A stretch of DNA of 64,000 nt from JAFGRU01 sp016934985 (GTDB taxonomy: Bacteria > Desulfobacterota > Desulfuromonadia > Desulfuromonadales > JAAYDE01). Below are positions 16,462 through 25,457 of this stretch, piece after piece. The first letter of the stretch is position 1; each line of letters begins with the position of its first letter. The notes beneath the pieces are model-generated. The model made no database searches. It was not told the origin of the DNA and worked only from the letters and a program-made list of their open reading frames with translations. The DNA lies in the NCBI GenBank assembly GCA_963665045.2, contig CAXXJQ010000003.1, forward strand, positions 868,001 through 932,000. Reading direction: 5' to 3'. A program made the translations under genes and the position numbers.

Positions 16462-18708
16462 TCAGGTTTCAAACTTAAAGGTAAGAGCCCCCTTGGCGAG
16501 GTTGATGTTTATTCGGCCACCTTTTTTCAGGGACCCGAAAAGGATTTCTGAAGCTATGATATCGCTTATGCTCGTCTGGATATAGCGCCCCAGGGGTCTG
16601 GCACCGAACACCGGATCAAAGCCGTTTTCGGCGATGTGCCTGCGGGCTTTGTCGGAAACCTTAAGGGAAACGTTTTTGACGCTCAGTCGTCCCTCAAGTT
16701 CAGCCAGGAACTTATCGACGATCTTACCCATGGTGACCTCGGAGAGGGCGTTGAAGGGGATTGTAGCATCGAGACGATTTCTGAATTCGGGCGAAAAAAC
16801 CTTTTCCACGGCCTGGCGCGGTTGACGGAGCGCGGTTTCGCCGAAACCGATAGGTTTGGCACTCATTTCCCGCGCTCCGACATTGCTGGTCATGATCAGG
16901 ATGACGTTGCGGAAATCAGCTTTTTTGCCATTGTTGTCCGTGAGGCTGGCATGGTCCATGACCTGAAGAAGGATGTTGAAAAGGTCGGGGTGGGCCTTTT
17001 CGATTTCATCCATCAAAAGCACGGCATGGGGGTTTTTCTGAATGGCATCCGTCAGCAGTCCACCCTGATCGAACCCAACATAACCTGGAGGGGCACCAAT
17101 CAGGCGGGCCACGGAATGTTTTTCCATATACTCGCTCATGTCAAAGCGCATGAACTGAACCCCCATGTGTTCGGCAAGCTGGCGGGCCACTTCGGTTTTG
17201 CCGACTCCGGTGGGGCCGGTAAAGAGGAACGAGCCGATGGGTTTTTCCGGATGGCCGAGTCCCGCCCTCGCCCTGATGACCGCTTGGGCCAGGGCATCAA
17301 TAGCTTTATCCTGCCCAAAAATATGACGTTTGAGGTCCCGATCCAGGGTTTTCAAGCGCAATCTTTCCGAGGCCGAAATACTGCGCATGGGGATGCGCGC
17401 AATGCGTGAGACCACGGCTTCTATCTCTTTTACCCCAATGGTCTTTTTCTCGGGATGATGAATCCGGGAATAGGCCCCCGCCTCGTCAATGACATCTATG
17501 GCTTTATCAGGAAGAAAGCGGTAATTGATAAACCGCGACGAAAGTTCGGCAGCGGCTTGAATGGCCTCCCTGCGGTAGCGGATGCCGTGGTGTTTCTGAT
17601 AAAAGGACTTGAGACCAAGAAGAATGTGGAAGGTTTCCTCGACACTTGGTTCGGGGACGTCAATTTTCTGAAAACGCCTGGACAGAGCCCGGTCTTTCTC
17701 AAACAGATTTTTGTATTCCTCGTAAGTGGTTGCCCCGATACAGCGCACATGGCCCGACGACAGCACGGGTTTGAGAATGTTTGCGGCGTCAACTGAGCCA
17801 CCGCTGACTGCTCCAGCTCCGACAATAGTGTGGATTTCATCGATGAAAAGTATGACCTGCTCCTTTTCCTGGAGCTTGTTGATGACTGCTTTAAGGCGTT
17901 CTTCAAAATCTCCCCGGTATTTGGTGCCGGCCAGAAGGGCTCCCATATCAAGGGAATACATTTCAAAGTCGTCCAGCAGGTCGGGGACTTCACAAAGATG
18001 GATTTTCCTTGCCAGGCCTTCGGCCAGGGCCGTTTTCCCTACGCCGGGGTTGCCGACCAGAATGGGGTTGTTTTTACCCCGTCGACAAAGTACTTGAATA
18101 GTTCTTTCCAATTCTTCCCGGCGACCGATTAGAGGATCGATTTTGCCCTGGCGGGCGCGGTCAATAAGATTAACGGCAAACTGCTCAAGCGGATCGGTTT
18201 TGATCGGTGCTTCAAGGGGTTTGGGTTTTTCCTCCTCGGAAAAATCAGGAGCGTCCTCCTCGAAGTGATCGGGTGTTTTGCTGATACCGTGGGAGATAAA
18301 ATTCAGAACGTCGAGCCGTGAAATTCCCAACTGGCCGAGAAAATAGGCTGAATGGGAGTTTTTCTCTTCAAGAATAGCCTGAAGGATGTCGCCGATGGTT
18401 ATTTCTTTTTTCTCAGAGGATTGGTAATGAAGAATGGTCCTCTGGAGAATTCTCTGGAGGCCGATGGTTTGTTCAGGAATGGAACTGTCTTCTCCTTCTA
18501 TTCCGGCCAGATGGGTTTCAAAAAAATCTTCGAGCAATTTCTGGAGATGCTGCGGGTTGCCGCCGCAGGCGTTGATAATGATCTGGCCGGACTGGTGGCA
18601 GGAAATTGCGTACAGGATATGTTCCGAGGTCAGGTATTCATGATGTCGCTTCTGGGCTTCATGAATGGCTCTCGAAAAAGCTTCCTGAACTTCCGGGCTG
18701 AATAACAT
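16462..18708 (-). CDS. clpA: ATP-dependent Clp protease ATP-binding subunit ClpA
   Basis: The 748-residue AAA+ unfoldase feeds substrates to ClpP. An N-terminal Clp repeat domain (about 1-145) starts with SPEVQEAFSRAI. The first AAA domain has GNPGVGKTAL and the Walker B VILFIDEIH. The second has GPTGVGKTEVA and VLLMDEIEKAH, plus the C-terminal D2-small domain ending NGFDPVFGARPLGRYIQ. Length and layout match ClpA rather than ClpB, which has a coiled-coil middle domain that is missing here. It lies 3 bp after clpS, so translation is likely coupled, and clpP is not in the window. Confidence 0.95.
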   Translation of the reverse strand: MLFSPEVQEAFSRAIHEAQKRHHEYLTSEHILYAISCHQSGQIIINACGGNPQHLQKLLEDFFETHLAGIEGEDSSIPEQTIGLQRILQRTILHYQSSEKKEITIGDILQAILEEKNSHSAYFLGQLGISRLDVLNFISHGISKTPDHFEEDAPDFSEEEKPKPLEAPIKTDPLEQFAVNLIDRARQGKIDPLIGRREELERTIQVLCRRGKNNPILVGNPGVGKTALAEGLARKIHLCEVPDLLDDFEMYSLDMGALLAGTKYRGDFEERLKAVINKLQEKEQVILFIDEIHTIVGAGAVSGGSVDAANILKPVLSSGHVRCIGATTYEEYKNLFEKDRALSRRFQKIDVPEPSVEETFHILLGLKSFYQKHHGIRYRREAIQAAAELSSRFINYRFLPDKAIDVIDEAGAYSRIHHPEKKTIGVKEIEAVVSRIARIPMRSISASERLRLKTLDRDLKRHIFGQDKAIDALAQAVIRARAGLGHPEKPIGSFLFTGPTGVGKTEVARQLAEHMGVQFMRFDMSEYMEKHSVARLIGAPPGYVGFDQGGLLTDAIQKNPHAVLLMDEIEKAHPDLFNILLQVMDHASLTDNNGKKADFRNVILIMTSNVGAREMSAKPIGFGETALRQPRQAVEKVFSPEFRNRLDATIPFNALSEVTMGKIVDKFLAELEGRLSVKNVSLKVSDKARRHIAENGFDPVFGARPLGRYIQTSISDIIASEILFGSLKKGGRININLAKGALTFKFET

Positions 18709-18711
18709 GGC

Positions 18712-19026
18712 TTAGGTTTCCTTTAAGCTGCAATGAAGGGGAAAGCCGGCCTCTCTGGCCATGGAGTGAACCTGGGTAACTTTTGTTTCCGCTATTTCAA
18801 AGGGATAGGTTCCGCAAAATCCCACGCCTTTATTATGGATGTTTAACATGATACGATTAGCTTCGGATAAAGGCTTGGAAAAAACCCTTTGCAGTACTTC
18901 AACCACAAACTCCATGGTTGTGTAATCGTCGTTATGCATTAGCACCATATATAGAGGCGGGGGTTTAATCCGTGCCTGTTTGTCTAGCAGCACCGTCTGT
19001 TTGGTAAAAGATTTTTTCTCACCCAT
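18712..19026 (-). CDS. clpS: ClpA adaptor protein ClpS
   Basis: This 104-residue adaptor recognises N-terminal Leu, Phe, Trp or Tyr and delivers the substrate to ClpA. The substrate-pocket motif YMVLMHNDDYTTMEFV lies near residues 26-41, followed by the typical HNKGVGFCGTYPFEIAETK. The minus-strand AAGGAGTGACGGGGAA ribosome site fixes the ATG at 19026. It begins the clpS-clpA-aat unit. hflK is divergently transcribed from the same 200-bp region. Confidence 0.95.
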   Translation of the reverse strand: MGEKKSFTKQTVLLDKQARIKPPPLYMVLMHNDDYTTMEFVVEVLQRVFSKPLSEANRIMLNIHNKGVGFCGTYPFEIAETKVTQVHSMAREAGFPLHCSLKET

Positions 19027-19128
19027 TTCCCCGTCACTCCTTTACGAACATCACATCTTATTCCCATGATATCATAAGGTTTGACACTTTTCCAAGGGGG
19101 GGAGATTTTCCTTTAAGGGCAATATTTT

Positions 19129-19156
19129 TCGACAGCGCGGCTTAATGTGTTATATT
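19129..19156 (+). promoter_or_regulatory. Putative sigma-70 promoter for hflKC
   Basis: TCGACA (19129-19134), a 16-bp spacer and TATATT (19151-19156) each match the consensus at 5 of 6 positions. It lies 69 bp upstream of the hflK ATG in the clpS-hflK divergent region. Confidence 0.5.
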
Positions 19157-19225
19157 TAGGAACCAGTCCGCTGGTGAACTGAAATACATGAAACGTGCCG
19201 TTTTCCGGCAACGAGAGGGGGAAAA

Positions 19226-20239
19226 ATGGATGACAACGATTGGGGCAGCAACGCCGAGAAGAAGGTTGTCGAAGCGGCGCGCCGCTTCAGCGGCCGAAAA
19301 CCACCGAAGAAATTGCTTCTGGCTTTAGTGGTGGGGTTATTGGTTTTCTGGGGGGCCACCTCCAGTTTTTTTAAAGTCAACACCGAGGAAACAGGCGTCG
19401 TGCTTCGTTTCGGAAAATTCAGCCGTTTTGCCCAGCCCGGTCTGAATTTCAAACTGCCTTTCGGTATTGACGACGTCTACCTGGTCCCAACCGGGAGAAA
19501 TCTCAAGGAGGAATTCGGTTTCAGGACCCTTGTGCCTTCCATTCGGACCACCTATTCCCAGGAAAATCTGGACGACGAATCTCTGACTTTGACCGGTGAC
19601 TTGAACGTCAGTGATCTGGAATGGATCGTTCAATTCCAGATCGCCGATCCTTTTAAGTTCCTTTTCCGGATCAAAGAACCGCAAACCACGATCCGTGATA
19701 TTTCCGAGGCGGTGGTTCGCAAGGTGGTGGGAAATTCCAACGTGACGGAAGTTCTGACGACCGACCGTGCTCTCCTGGCATCCCTGATTCAGAAGGATCT
19801 CCAGGCTACTTTCAACGATTATGACATTGGCGTTCGCATTGTTACGGTCAAATTTCAGGACGTGAATCCTCCCGGACCGGTGAGGGCCGCCTTTAATGAG
19901 GTCAACGAAGCTGAACAGCAGAAGGAAAGCCTGATTTTTCAGGCCCGGGAGCAGTATAACCGCGAGGTTCCAAAAGCACGCGGGGTGGCGAAGAGCCGGA
20001 TTCTGGAGGCCGAGGGGTATGCGGTTGAGCGCATCAACCGCGCCCAGGGGGAAGCCAAACGGTTCTCGGCTCTGTTGACGGAGTACCGGAAAGCCCCCGA
20101 GGTGACGCGCCGACGTTTCTATATCGAGACCCTGGAGCAGGTTTTTCCGAAAGTCAGTGAAATTTATATCATGGATAAAGAAGGAGCCGGGGCCTTGCCT
20201 CTTCTTCCCCTGCGACAGTTTGAAAAGGAGGTTAAATAA
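19226..20239 (+). CDS. hflK: HflK, membrane regulator of FtsH
   Basis: The 337-residue SPFH/prohibitin-domain protein has a short cytosolic N-terminus, one membrane segment near residues 32-52, then a large periplasmic SPFH domain beginning VNTEETGVVLRFGKF. A charged coiled-coil region (around 225-290) contains AEGYAVERINRAQGEAKRF, typical of HflK. With HflC it forms a ring that modulates the FtsH protease. ATG at 19226 has a GAGAGGGGG site. It overlaps hflC by one base. The Gly-rich N-terminus of the E. coli protein is shortened. Confidence 0.93.
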   Translation: MDDNDWGSNAEKKVVEAARRFSGRKPPKKLLLALVVGLLVFWGATSSFFKVNTEETGVVLRFGKFSRFAQPGLNFKLPFGIDDVYLVPTGRNLKEEFGFRTLVPSIRTTYSQENLDDESLTLTGDLNVSDLEWIVQFQIADPFKFLFRIKEPQTTIRDISEAVVRKVVGNSNVTEVLTTDRALLASLIQKDLQATFNDYDIGVRIVTVKFQDVNPPGPVRAAFNEVNEAEQQKESLIFQAREQYNREVPKARGVAKSRILEAEGYAVERINRAQGEAKRFSALLTEYRKAPEVTRRRFYIETLEQVFPKVSEIYIMDKEGAGALPLLPLRQFEKEVK

Positions 20240-21183
20240 TGAAGAAATCTGCCATTATTCTCTTGCTGATCATTTTGGCCCTTTTTCTCCAAGGCGGATT
20301 TTTTATCGTCAGCGAAGGCGAACAGTCCATTGTCACCCAATTCGGCCGGCCTGTCGGGGGTGTCCGCTTGGCTGGTCTCCATTTCAAAATCCCTTTCATT
20401 CAGGAAATTCATAGTTTTGAGAGGCGCATCCTGAAATGGGACGGGGACCCCAATCAGATTCCTACAAAGGACAAGCGGTATATCTTTTTGGACACCACGG
20501 CGCGTTGGAAAATTTCGGATCCATTGCAGTTCTTTAAAACCGTGGGCACGGAAAGCGGCGCGTTGAGCCGTCTCGACGACATCATCGATTCCGTGGTTCG
20601 CGATGCCGTTTCCGGGCATCTGCTGGTTGAACTGGTCCGCGGCAAAGACTATAAACCTTCGCTGCAGAGCGGGGATGCTGCGGTGGAGGAAATAGAGATT
20701 GAAGGAAAGCCCGTGGACAAGTCTTCCCTGGTCGGCCGGGAAGAAATTCTCGAGGATATTCTCGCCAGAGCGCGGGAAAATACCCCGGAATACGGCATCG
20801 ATCTCATCGATGTGCAGATCAAAAGAATCAATTACGTCGATCAGGTAAGGCAGCGGGTTTACGAGAGAATGATATCGGAGCGGAAAAAAGTCGCCGCTGA
20901 ATTCCGTTCGGAAGGAGAGGGCGAAAAGGCGGATATCCTTGGTCAGATGCAGAAAGAACTGAAAACGATTCAGTCCGATGCTTACCGTCTGTCGGTTCAG
21001 ATCCGGGGTGAAGCGGATGCCACCGCTACCGCCATCTATGCCAAAGCCTATGGCGAAGATCCTGAATTTTATGCTTTTTTGAGAACGCTGGAGGCTTATC
21101 CGAAAACTATTCAGAACAACAGCCGCATGGTGCTTTCAACGGATTCGGATTTTTATCGTTATCTGAAAAGCCTGAAAAAATGA
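20239..21183 (+). CDS. hflC: HflC, membrane regulator of FtsH
   Basis: The 314-residue SPFH protein has an N-terminal membrane anchor (residues 4-23) followed by VSEGEQSIVTQFGRPVG, the usual HflC start of the SPFH domain. The C-terminal half has the helical RSEGEGEKADILGQ and the late YAKAYGEDPEFYAFLRTLEAYP, which is diagnostic of HflC. It partners HflK, encoded immediately upstream with a one-base ATG overlap (TAATG), in the FtsH-associated complex. A strong bidirectional terminator follows. Confidence 0.94.
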   Translation: MKKSAIILLLIILALFLQGGFFIVSEGEQSIVTQFGRPVGGVRLAGLHFKIPFIQEIHSFERRILKWDGDPNQIPTKDKRYIFLDTTARWKISDPLQFFKTVGTESGALSRLDDIIDSVVRDAVSGHLLVELVRGKDYKPSLQSGDAAVEEIEIEGKPVDKSSLVGREEILEDILARARENTPEYGIDLIDVQIKRINYVDQVRQRVYERMISERKKVAAEFRSEGEGEKADILGQMQKELKTIQSDAYRLSVQIRGEADATATAIYAKAYGEDPEFYAFLRTLEAYPKTIQNNSRMVLSTDSDFYRYLKSLKK

Positions 21184-21198
21184 CTGTTTGCAAGTTTA

Positions 21199-21239
21199 AA
21201 CCAAAAAAGGAGGCCGAGACACGGCCTCCTTTTTTGGTT
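21199..21239 (+). terminator. Bidirectional intrinsic terminator between hflC and the convergent gene
   Basis: An 18-bp perfect stem (21199-21216 with 21222-21239) has an A run on the left and a T run on the right around a GGAGGCCG/CGGCCTCC core and a 5-base loop. It can stop transcription from both the hflKC side and the opposing rhodanese operon. Confidence 0.9.
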
Positions 21240-21265
21240 CCGCGGGGTTCAAAAGATTTTTCTTT

Positions 21266-22114
21266 TCAGGAGCGGGCGAGAATTTTATCGAGATAATTGC
21301 TCAAATGGCTGAGATGGGCTTTTTCCTCTTCGGCCAAAACCCGGAAAAGGTCGCGGGTCTCATCGTCTTCCATCTTTGGAATCATGAGCAGGTAACGATC
21401 ATAGGCATTAGATTCAAAACTGATGGCCATCTGCAGGATTTCACCGAGATCGTGACTCTCCGCCCAGGCGAGGGCGTCTTTGAGTTTGATCCCGCCTTCC
21501 ATGACCGGCTCCGGCGGCAGGGACGGTAATAGGGATTGGGGGAAGTTCTCGTCTTTTTCCTGGTGGGATATTTTTTCAAGAAGGACTTCGAGAAAAGCCT
21601 GGTGACGTTCCTCGATGAAACCCATCTGGTTGAAAAACGGCTCAGCTTCAGTATTTTGAAAACGTTCCGCCATTTTCAGGTAAAAGCTCTGGGTCGCGCT
21701 TTCAATGAGCCATGCCAGACCGATAAATTCCTCAATGCTACGGGCAGGTTCGAAGTAGGCCATGCCCATTTCCGGTTCCCCTTCGGCGACCACGCCATTC
21801 CAGGCCTTGATTCCACCTTCCAGGCTGTAGACCTGTCGGAAGCCTGCGTGGCTGAGCATGGAAGCCGCTGCGCGGCTGCGAACCCCGATACCGCAGTAGG
21901 TGATGGTCGGTTTTTCAGGGTCAAGTTCCTTCATTTTTTCAGGCAGATCGCTCATGGGAACAAGGATCGCTCCCGGCAGGTGTTCCCGGGTATATTCTTT
22001 GGGTTGGCGCACGTCCAGGAGGTTGTATGCTTCCGGTTTGTTCTCCTGCAAAAATTTTCGAACCTTTTCTGCGGACCAGCTGGAAATCGGTTTGAAATAA
22101 TCAAGAATACCCAT
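21266..22114 (-). CDS. Rhodanese-ferritin-like fusion protein
   Basis: The 282-residue protein joins a rhodanese domain (about 12-110, LLDVRQPKEYTREHLPGA, active-site loop with Cys74 in YCGIGVRS) to a C-terminal ferritin-like helical domain (about 125-280). The second part has Glu/ExxH patterns (IESATQSFYLKMAERF, IEERHQAF, FESNAYDRYL, LAEEEKAHLSH) consistent with a diiron site. Rhodaneses carry persulfide sulfur. The fusion suggests coupling of sulfur transfer with redox or peroxide chemistry, but no substrate can be assigned. It is the second gene of a minus-strand pair with a FAD oxidoreductase (24-bp gap). Confidence 0.85.
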   Translation of the reverse strand: MGILDYFKPISSWSAEKVRKFLQENKPEAYNLLDVRQPKEYTREHLPGAILVPMSDLPEKMKELDPEKPTITYCGIGVRSRAAASMLSHAGFRQVYSLEGGIKAWNGVVAEGEPEMGMAYFEPARSIEEFIGLAWLIESATQSFYLKMAERFQNTEAEPFFNQMGFIEERHQAFLEVLLEKISHQEKDENFPQSLLPSLPPEPVMEGGIKLKDALAWAESHDLGEILQMAISFESNAYDRYLLMIPKMEDDETRDLFRVLAEEEKAHLSHLSNYLDKILARS

Positions 22115-22138
22115 ATCTGTCGGCTCCTTGTGAGATGC

Positions 22139-23281
22139 TCAGTCTTGCTCGGGCTCCAAATTTTCGTTTCGTTCACCGGAGACCTGAAAGGTTTTCATGA
22201 AACGCTGATCGATCCAGTTCTTAATGATAAAGGCGGGTTTGCCATGGAAGATGATATTTCTGCGGTGAAAAACTCCTGTGCCGTCTCCCATGTTGAGGAT
22301 CAGCAGGTAATCCTCTTGAGGTTCAAAATGGATAAGAGGGGTTTCTTCCAGGCTGGAAAGAAGGTTGTGAAAAAGGATAGGGTTTTCCCGGACGGCGTAA
22401 ACACCTACTTTTGGCAGGGGGTGTTTTTCAAAACAGATGCAGTCACCGCCCCCGAAAATTTCAGGATAGGCGACGGACTGTAGATGGTCATTGACCATGA
22501 GGCCTCCGTCCGGCCCGACGGGAAGACCGGAATCGCGAAAAACCGGGGATGGCGTTACCCCTAAAGCAGCAAAAGCTAAATCGTAGTCAAGAGTCTGCCC
22601 GTTGGAAAGGTTTGCCTTGCCGTTTCCCATGTGGGTTACATGCGCGCCCTGAAGAATCTGGATATTGCGCTTTTTTAGTGAATAGGCCGCCAGGTCTGCC
22701 ACTTTGGGAGGGTGTTTTTTTAGCAGACCGCTGCCGGAAACCAAGGTAATATCTGCCTCGCCTTTTTGCTTTTGGGCGGCGGCCCAAACGTTGGCGACGA
22801 TTTCCACGCCCGCGGGCCCGCCGCCGAGAACGAGAATTTTAGGCGTGCCTTTTTCCAATAATGACAACAGCTTTTGACGCCCCTTGATGAGATTGATGAT
22901 GGGTTTAACGGGAAGAATATCGTCGCTTTTGGCGGCGATCTTTTCCAGGGGGACGCCGCTCCCGGTATTGAAGGAGGCAACATCATAGTTCAGGTTTTTT
23001 CCCGAAGCCAGGTGGAGGATGCGGGAGGACGGATCAATGCGGATAACGTGGTCTTCTATGAAAGTCGCGCCGCGGTCCTGAACCATTTTTTTGACATTAA
23101 AGCGGATATCCTGGGGACGGTAGGTGCCGGAAAGCATTCCCGGCCCCATGCCGGAGTAATAATGATGAGAAGAGGTGCTGACAAGTGTGAGATGGTGACC
23201 CTTCTGGGCAATTTCCGCCAGCCTCAGCATTACTGTCATATGAGCATGGCCGCCACCGACCAGAACCAAATGTTTTTTCAT
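22139..23281 (-). CDS. NAD(P)/FAD-dependent oxidoreductase, NDH-2-like
   Basis: About 380 residues with two Rossmann dinucleotide sites: KHLVLVGGGHAHMTVMLRL at the start (FAD) and ILVLGGGPAGVEIV in the middle (NAD(P)). The late FGGGDCICF binds the flavin ribityl. The GGGHAH start is typical of a group related to NDH-2 and to the flavoprotein part found before some SelD proteins. The redox cysteines of sulfide:quinone reductase are absent, the only Cys pair being in GDCICF, so SQR is unlikely despite the neighbouring rhodanese. ATG 23281 is preferred over 23299 because AAGGAG lies between them. Confidence 0.8.
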   Translation of the reverse strand: MKKHLVLVGGGHAHMTVMLRLAEIAQKGHHLTLVSTSSHHYYSGMGPGMLSGTYRPQDIRFNVKKMVQDRGATFIEDHVIRIDPSSRILHLASGKNLNYDVASFNTGSGVPLEKIAAKSDDILPVKPIINLIKGRQKLLSLLEKGTPKILVLGGGPAGVEIVANVWAAAQKQKGEADITLVSGSGLLKKHPPKVADLAAYSLKKRNIQILQGAHVTHMGNGKANLSNGQTLDYDLAFAALGVTPSPVFRDSGLPVGPDGGLMVNDHLQSVAYPEIFGGGDCICFEKHPLPKVGVYAVRENPILFHNLLSSLEETPLIHFEPQEDYLLILNMGDGTGVFHRRNIIFHGKPAFIIKNWIDQRFMKTFQVSGERNENLEPEQD

Positions 23282-23727
23282 GCTATTTATCTCCTTCATG
23301 TGAGGATAGAACCCAATCCCTTATCTGTCAAATCATTGTGAGAGAAAATTTATTTTTTCCGGAGAATTGGAGTGGAATATTGCCGTTATTCCTTGATTGG
23401 AACAAGAAGTTTTCAACTGTGTTGCCGGCTTTCCAATTTTTAGGGTGGAGGACTTTTGAGTTTGCTCTTGAAAAAGGCATTAGCCTTCCCTAGGATGGTT
23501 TTCGAGTAACCATTATGAGGTATGATCGGACCCTGGCGCAAGTCAATGCCCTGTCTAAACCTTCAAAAATCACCGATGAACCGAGATTTTTGAAACACTT
23601 CAGGCAAAGCGATTAAAATTTTTCCCAACCCTGAGCCACGGGTTCAGGTTCAAACTTTGTAAAAAAAGAGCGTTTGGATGTTTTTGTCTGGAGAAAATAG
23701 AAAAGCCGGACTTTGAAGGAGAAATTA
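23282..23727 (+). other. Divergent intergenic gap before yhbY
   Basis: The region separates two divergent units. It contains one good promoter (listed separately) directed to yhbY. A 33-codon open frame at 23515-23616 has no ribosome site. I see no tRNA, repeat or terminator. The promoter of the FAD oxidoreductase operon should be here but is not obvious. Confidence 0.4.
23590..23619 (+). promoter_or_regulatory. Putative sigma-70 promoter for yhbY
   Basis: TTGAAA (23590-23595), an 18-bp spacer and TAAAAT (23614-23619) each match the consensus at 5 of 6 positions, 109 bp upstream of the yhbY ATG. Confidence 0.5.
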
Positions 23728-24051
23728 ATGGAGAATGTTCCCGTAGAAGGACTTAAAAGCCATCAGAAGAAATATCTAAAAGGGATGGCACACGGCCTGA
23801 AGCCCCTTGTCTTTGTTGGCCGCAAAGGGCTTTCGCCAGCCTTGACCGGGGCCTTGAATGAAGCTCTTGATGTGCATGAACTTATTAAGGTTAAGTTTTT
23901 GGAATTTAAGGAGAAAGAAGTCAAAAGGCAGATGGCGGACGCGATCTCGAAAGAGACGGCTGCGACGCTGGTGGGGATAGTCGGTCACATAGCCATTTTT
24001 TTCAGACCTCAGGCGGATCCTGAGCGAAGGAAAATCTCTCTCCCCTTGTAA
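23728..24051 (+). CDS. yhbY: CRM-domain RNA-binding protein YhbY
   Basis: This 107-residue protein is a single CRM domain, with LKSHQKKYLKGMAHGLKP, the GRKG loop as VGRKGLSPAL, and HELIKVKF. YhbY-type proteins bind pre-50S ribosomal particles. An AAGGAG site at 23715-23720 selects ATG 23728 over the TTG at 23713. The S1-repeat gene follows 62 bp later, so the pair may be cotranscribed, and both products bind RNA. Confidence 0.9.
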   Translation: MENVPVEGLKSHQKKYLKGMAHGLKPLVFVGRKGLSPALTGALNEALDVHELIKVKFLEFKEKEVKRQMADAISKETAATLVGIVGHIAIFFRPQADPERRKISLPL

Positions 24052-24113
24052 TTGAAGGTTGAGCACATCCTGTCGGATGCAGAGGGATTACAAACGAAAG
24101 ATTCGAGGTGGAT

Positions 24114-25310
24114 ATGGAAGAAAATGAGAACAACATCAATGAAGAGGAAAATTTTGCCGAGCTGCTGGAGGAAAGCCTGGCTTCGGCGGGAACGCGTCTT
24201 CAGCCCGGTCAAAAAGTTTCGGCGACCATTCTGCAGATCGGTCACGAATGGATTTTTCTGGATGTCGGTCAAAAAGGGGAAGGGATTCTGGATGTTCGGG
24301 AAATACTGGATGAAGACGGGAATCCTACCGTCTCTGCGGGTGATAAACTGAGCGCTTATTTTCTTTCCGGTAGAGGTGGAGAGTTGCGCTTCACCACCCG
24401 CCTCGGCAGCGGGGCCGCCGGCATGTCCCAGATGGAGGAGGCCTGGCGTAATGGTATCCCTGTTGAGGGCAGGCTGGAAAAAGAGATTAAAGGAGGTTAT
24501 GAGGTCAAACTTCCCGGCGGGGTCAGGGCCTTTTGTCCGTTTTCCCAGCTTGGTCTTCTGCGACGTCAGGATATCGACAATCCGGTCGGGGAATCTCTGC
24601 CCTTCAAAATTACCCAGTTTAGTGAGCAGGGGCGCAATATCGTCGTGTCTCACCGTGTCATTGTAGAAGAAGAGCGGGCTCAACTGCGGGAAAAACTTAA
24701 AGAAACCCTGCAGGTCGGGCAGGTGGTTAAAGGTTGTGTGACCAATCTCAAAGACTTCGGTGCTTTTGTCGATATCGGTGGGATAGAGGGGTTGCTGCCT
24801 TTGGCTGAAATTTCCTACGGTCATGTCGAGGATATCAACAGCGTTCTTCAAATTGGCCAGGAGTTGGAAGTGGCGATAAAAAGTTGTGATTGGGAAAACA
24901 ACCGCTTCTCTTTCAGCCTCAGGGAAACTCTGGCGGATCCCTGGAGTCGTGTCGGTTCAGCTTTTGTCGAAGGCGGAACCTATAACGGCAAGGTGGCGAG
25001 ACTGACCAACTTCGGTGCTTTTATTACACTGGAAGACGGTGTTGACGGTCTGATCCATATTTCCCGCCTGGGTGGCGGTCGAAAAGTCAAGGATGTCCGG
25101 GAGGTGTTCCGTCCGGGAGAAACCGTGGTTGTCAGCATCGAGAAGATTGACCTGGAGAAGCGGCGCATTTCACTCTTGCCTGCTGATGATGAATGTGATG
25201 GGGAAGAGGTTCCGACCACCCACATTGAAAAACCGGCTTCGAAGGGGATGGGAACCCTGGGGGATCTCATGGTGGCTAAAGAGAAGCGGAAGAAAAGAAA
25301 AAAACGTTGA
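24114..25310 (+). CDS. S1 RNA-binding repeat protein
   Basis: About 398 residues containing a series of S1-type OB folds. The clearest are the third (about 195-265, VVKGCVTNLKDFGAFVDIGG then GLLPLAEIS) and fourth (about 280-350, YNGKVARLTNFGAFITLEDG then GLIHISRL). The first (about 30-95) and second (about 110-185) are more diverged. An acidic N-terminus and a Lys/Arg-rich tail flank them. It resembles ribosomal protein S1 but has four repeats rather than six, so it is probably an S1 paralogue in mRNA or ribosome biology. The start could be GTG 24108 or ATG 24114; GAGG spacing favours ATG. Confidence 0.85.
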   Translation: MEENENNINEEENFAELLEESLASAGTRLQPGQKVSATILQIGHEWIFLDVGQKGEGILDVREILDEDGNPTVSAGDKLSAYFLSGRGGELRFTTRLGSGAAGMSQMEEAWRNGIPVEGRLEKEIKGGYEVKLPGGVRAFCPFSQLGLLRRQDIDNPVGESLPFKITQFSEQGRNIVVSHRVIVEEERAQLREKLKETLQVGQVVKGCVTNLKDFGAFVDIGGIEGLLPLAEISYGHVEDINSVLQIGQELEVAIKSCDWENNRFSFSLRETLADPWSRVGSAFVEGGTYNGKVARLTNFGAFITLEDGVDGLIHISRLGGGRKVKDVREVFRPGETVVVSIEKIDLEKRRISLLPADDECDGEEVPTTHIEKPASKGMGTLGDLMVAKEKRKKRKKR

Positions 25311-25339
25311 AAATTCGGATATAATTAATTGGTATGACG

Positions 25340-25376
25340 AATGGGGAGAGCCACGATTAATTCTCCCCATTTTTTT
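25340..25376 (+). terminator. Intrinsic terminator after the S1-repeat gene
   Basis: AATGGGGAGA (25340-25349) and TCTCCCCATT (25362-25371) form a perfect 10-bp stem with a 12-base loop, followed by a run of T ending at 25376. Confidence 0.88.
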
Positions 25377-25457
25377 CTGAGTTGATTAGTTGGAACAATC
25401 CTTGAAGTCTCTTTAAATTGGAAAGTTTGGTCAAAAAAAGTCTTTGGAGATGACCGC

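Noticed and set aside
22139..23281. Sulfide:quinone oxidoreductase for the flavoprotein next to the rhodanese fusion
   Set aside because: The three redox cysteines of SQR are missing; an NDH-2-like assignment fits the motifs better.
23515..23616. 33-codon frame upstream of yhbY
   Set aside because: No ribosome site and it overlaps the likely -35 of the yhbY promoter.
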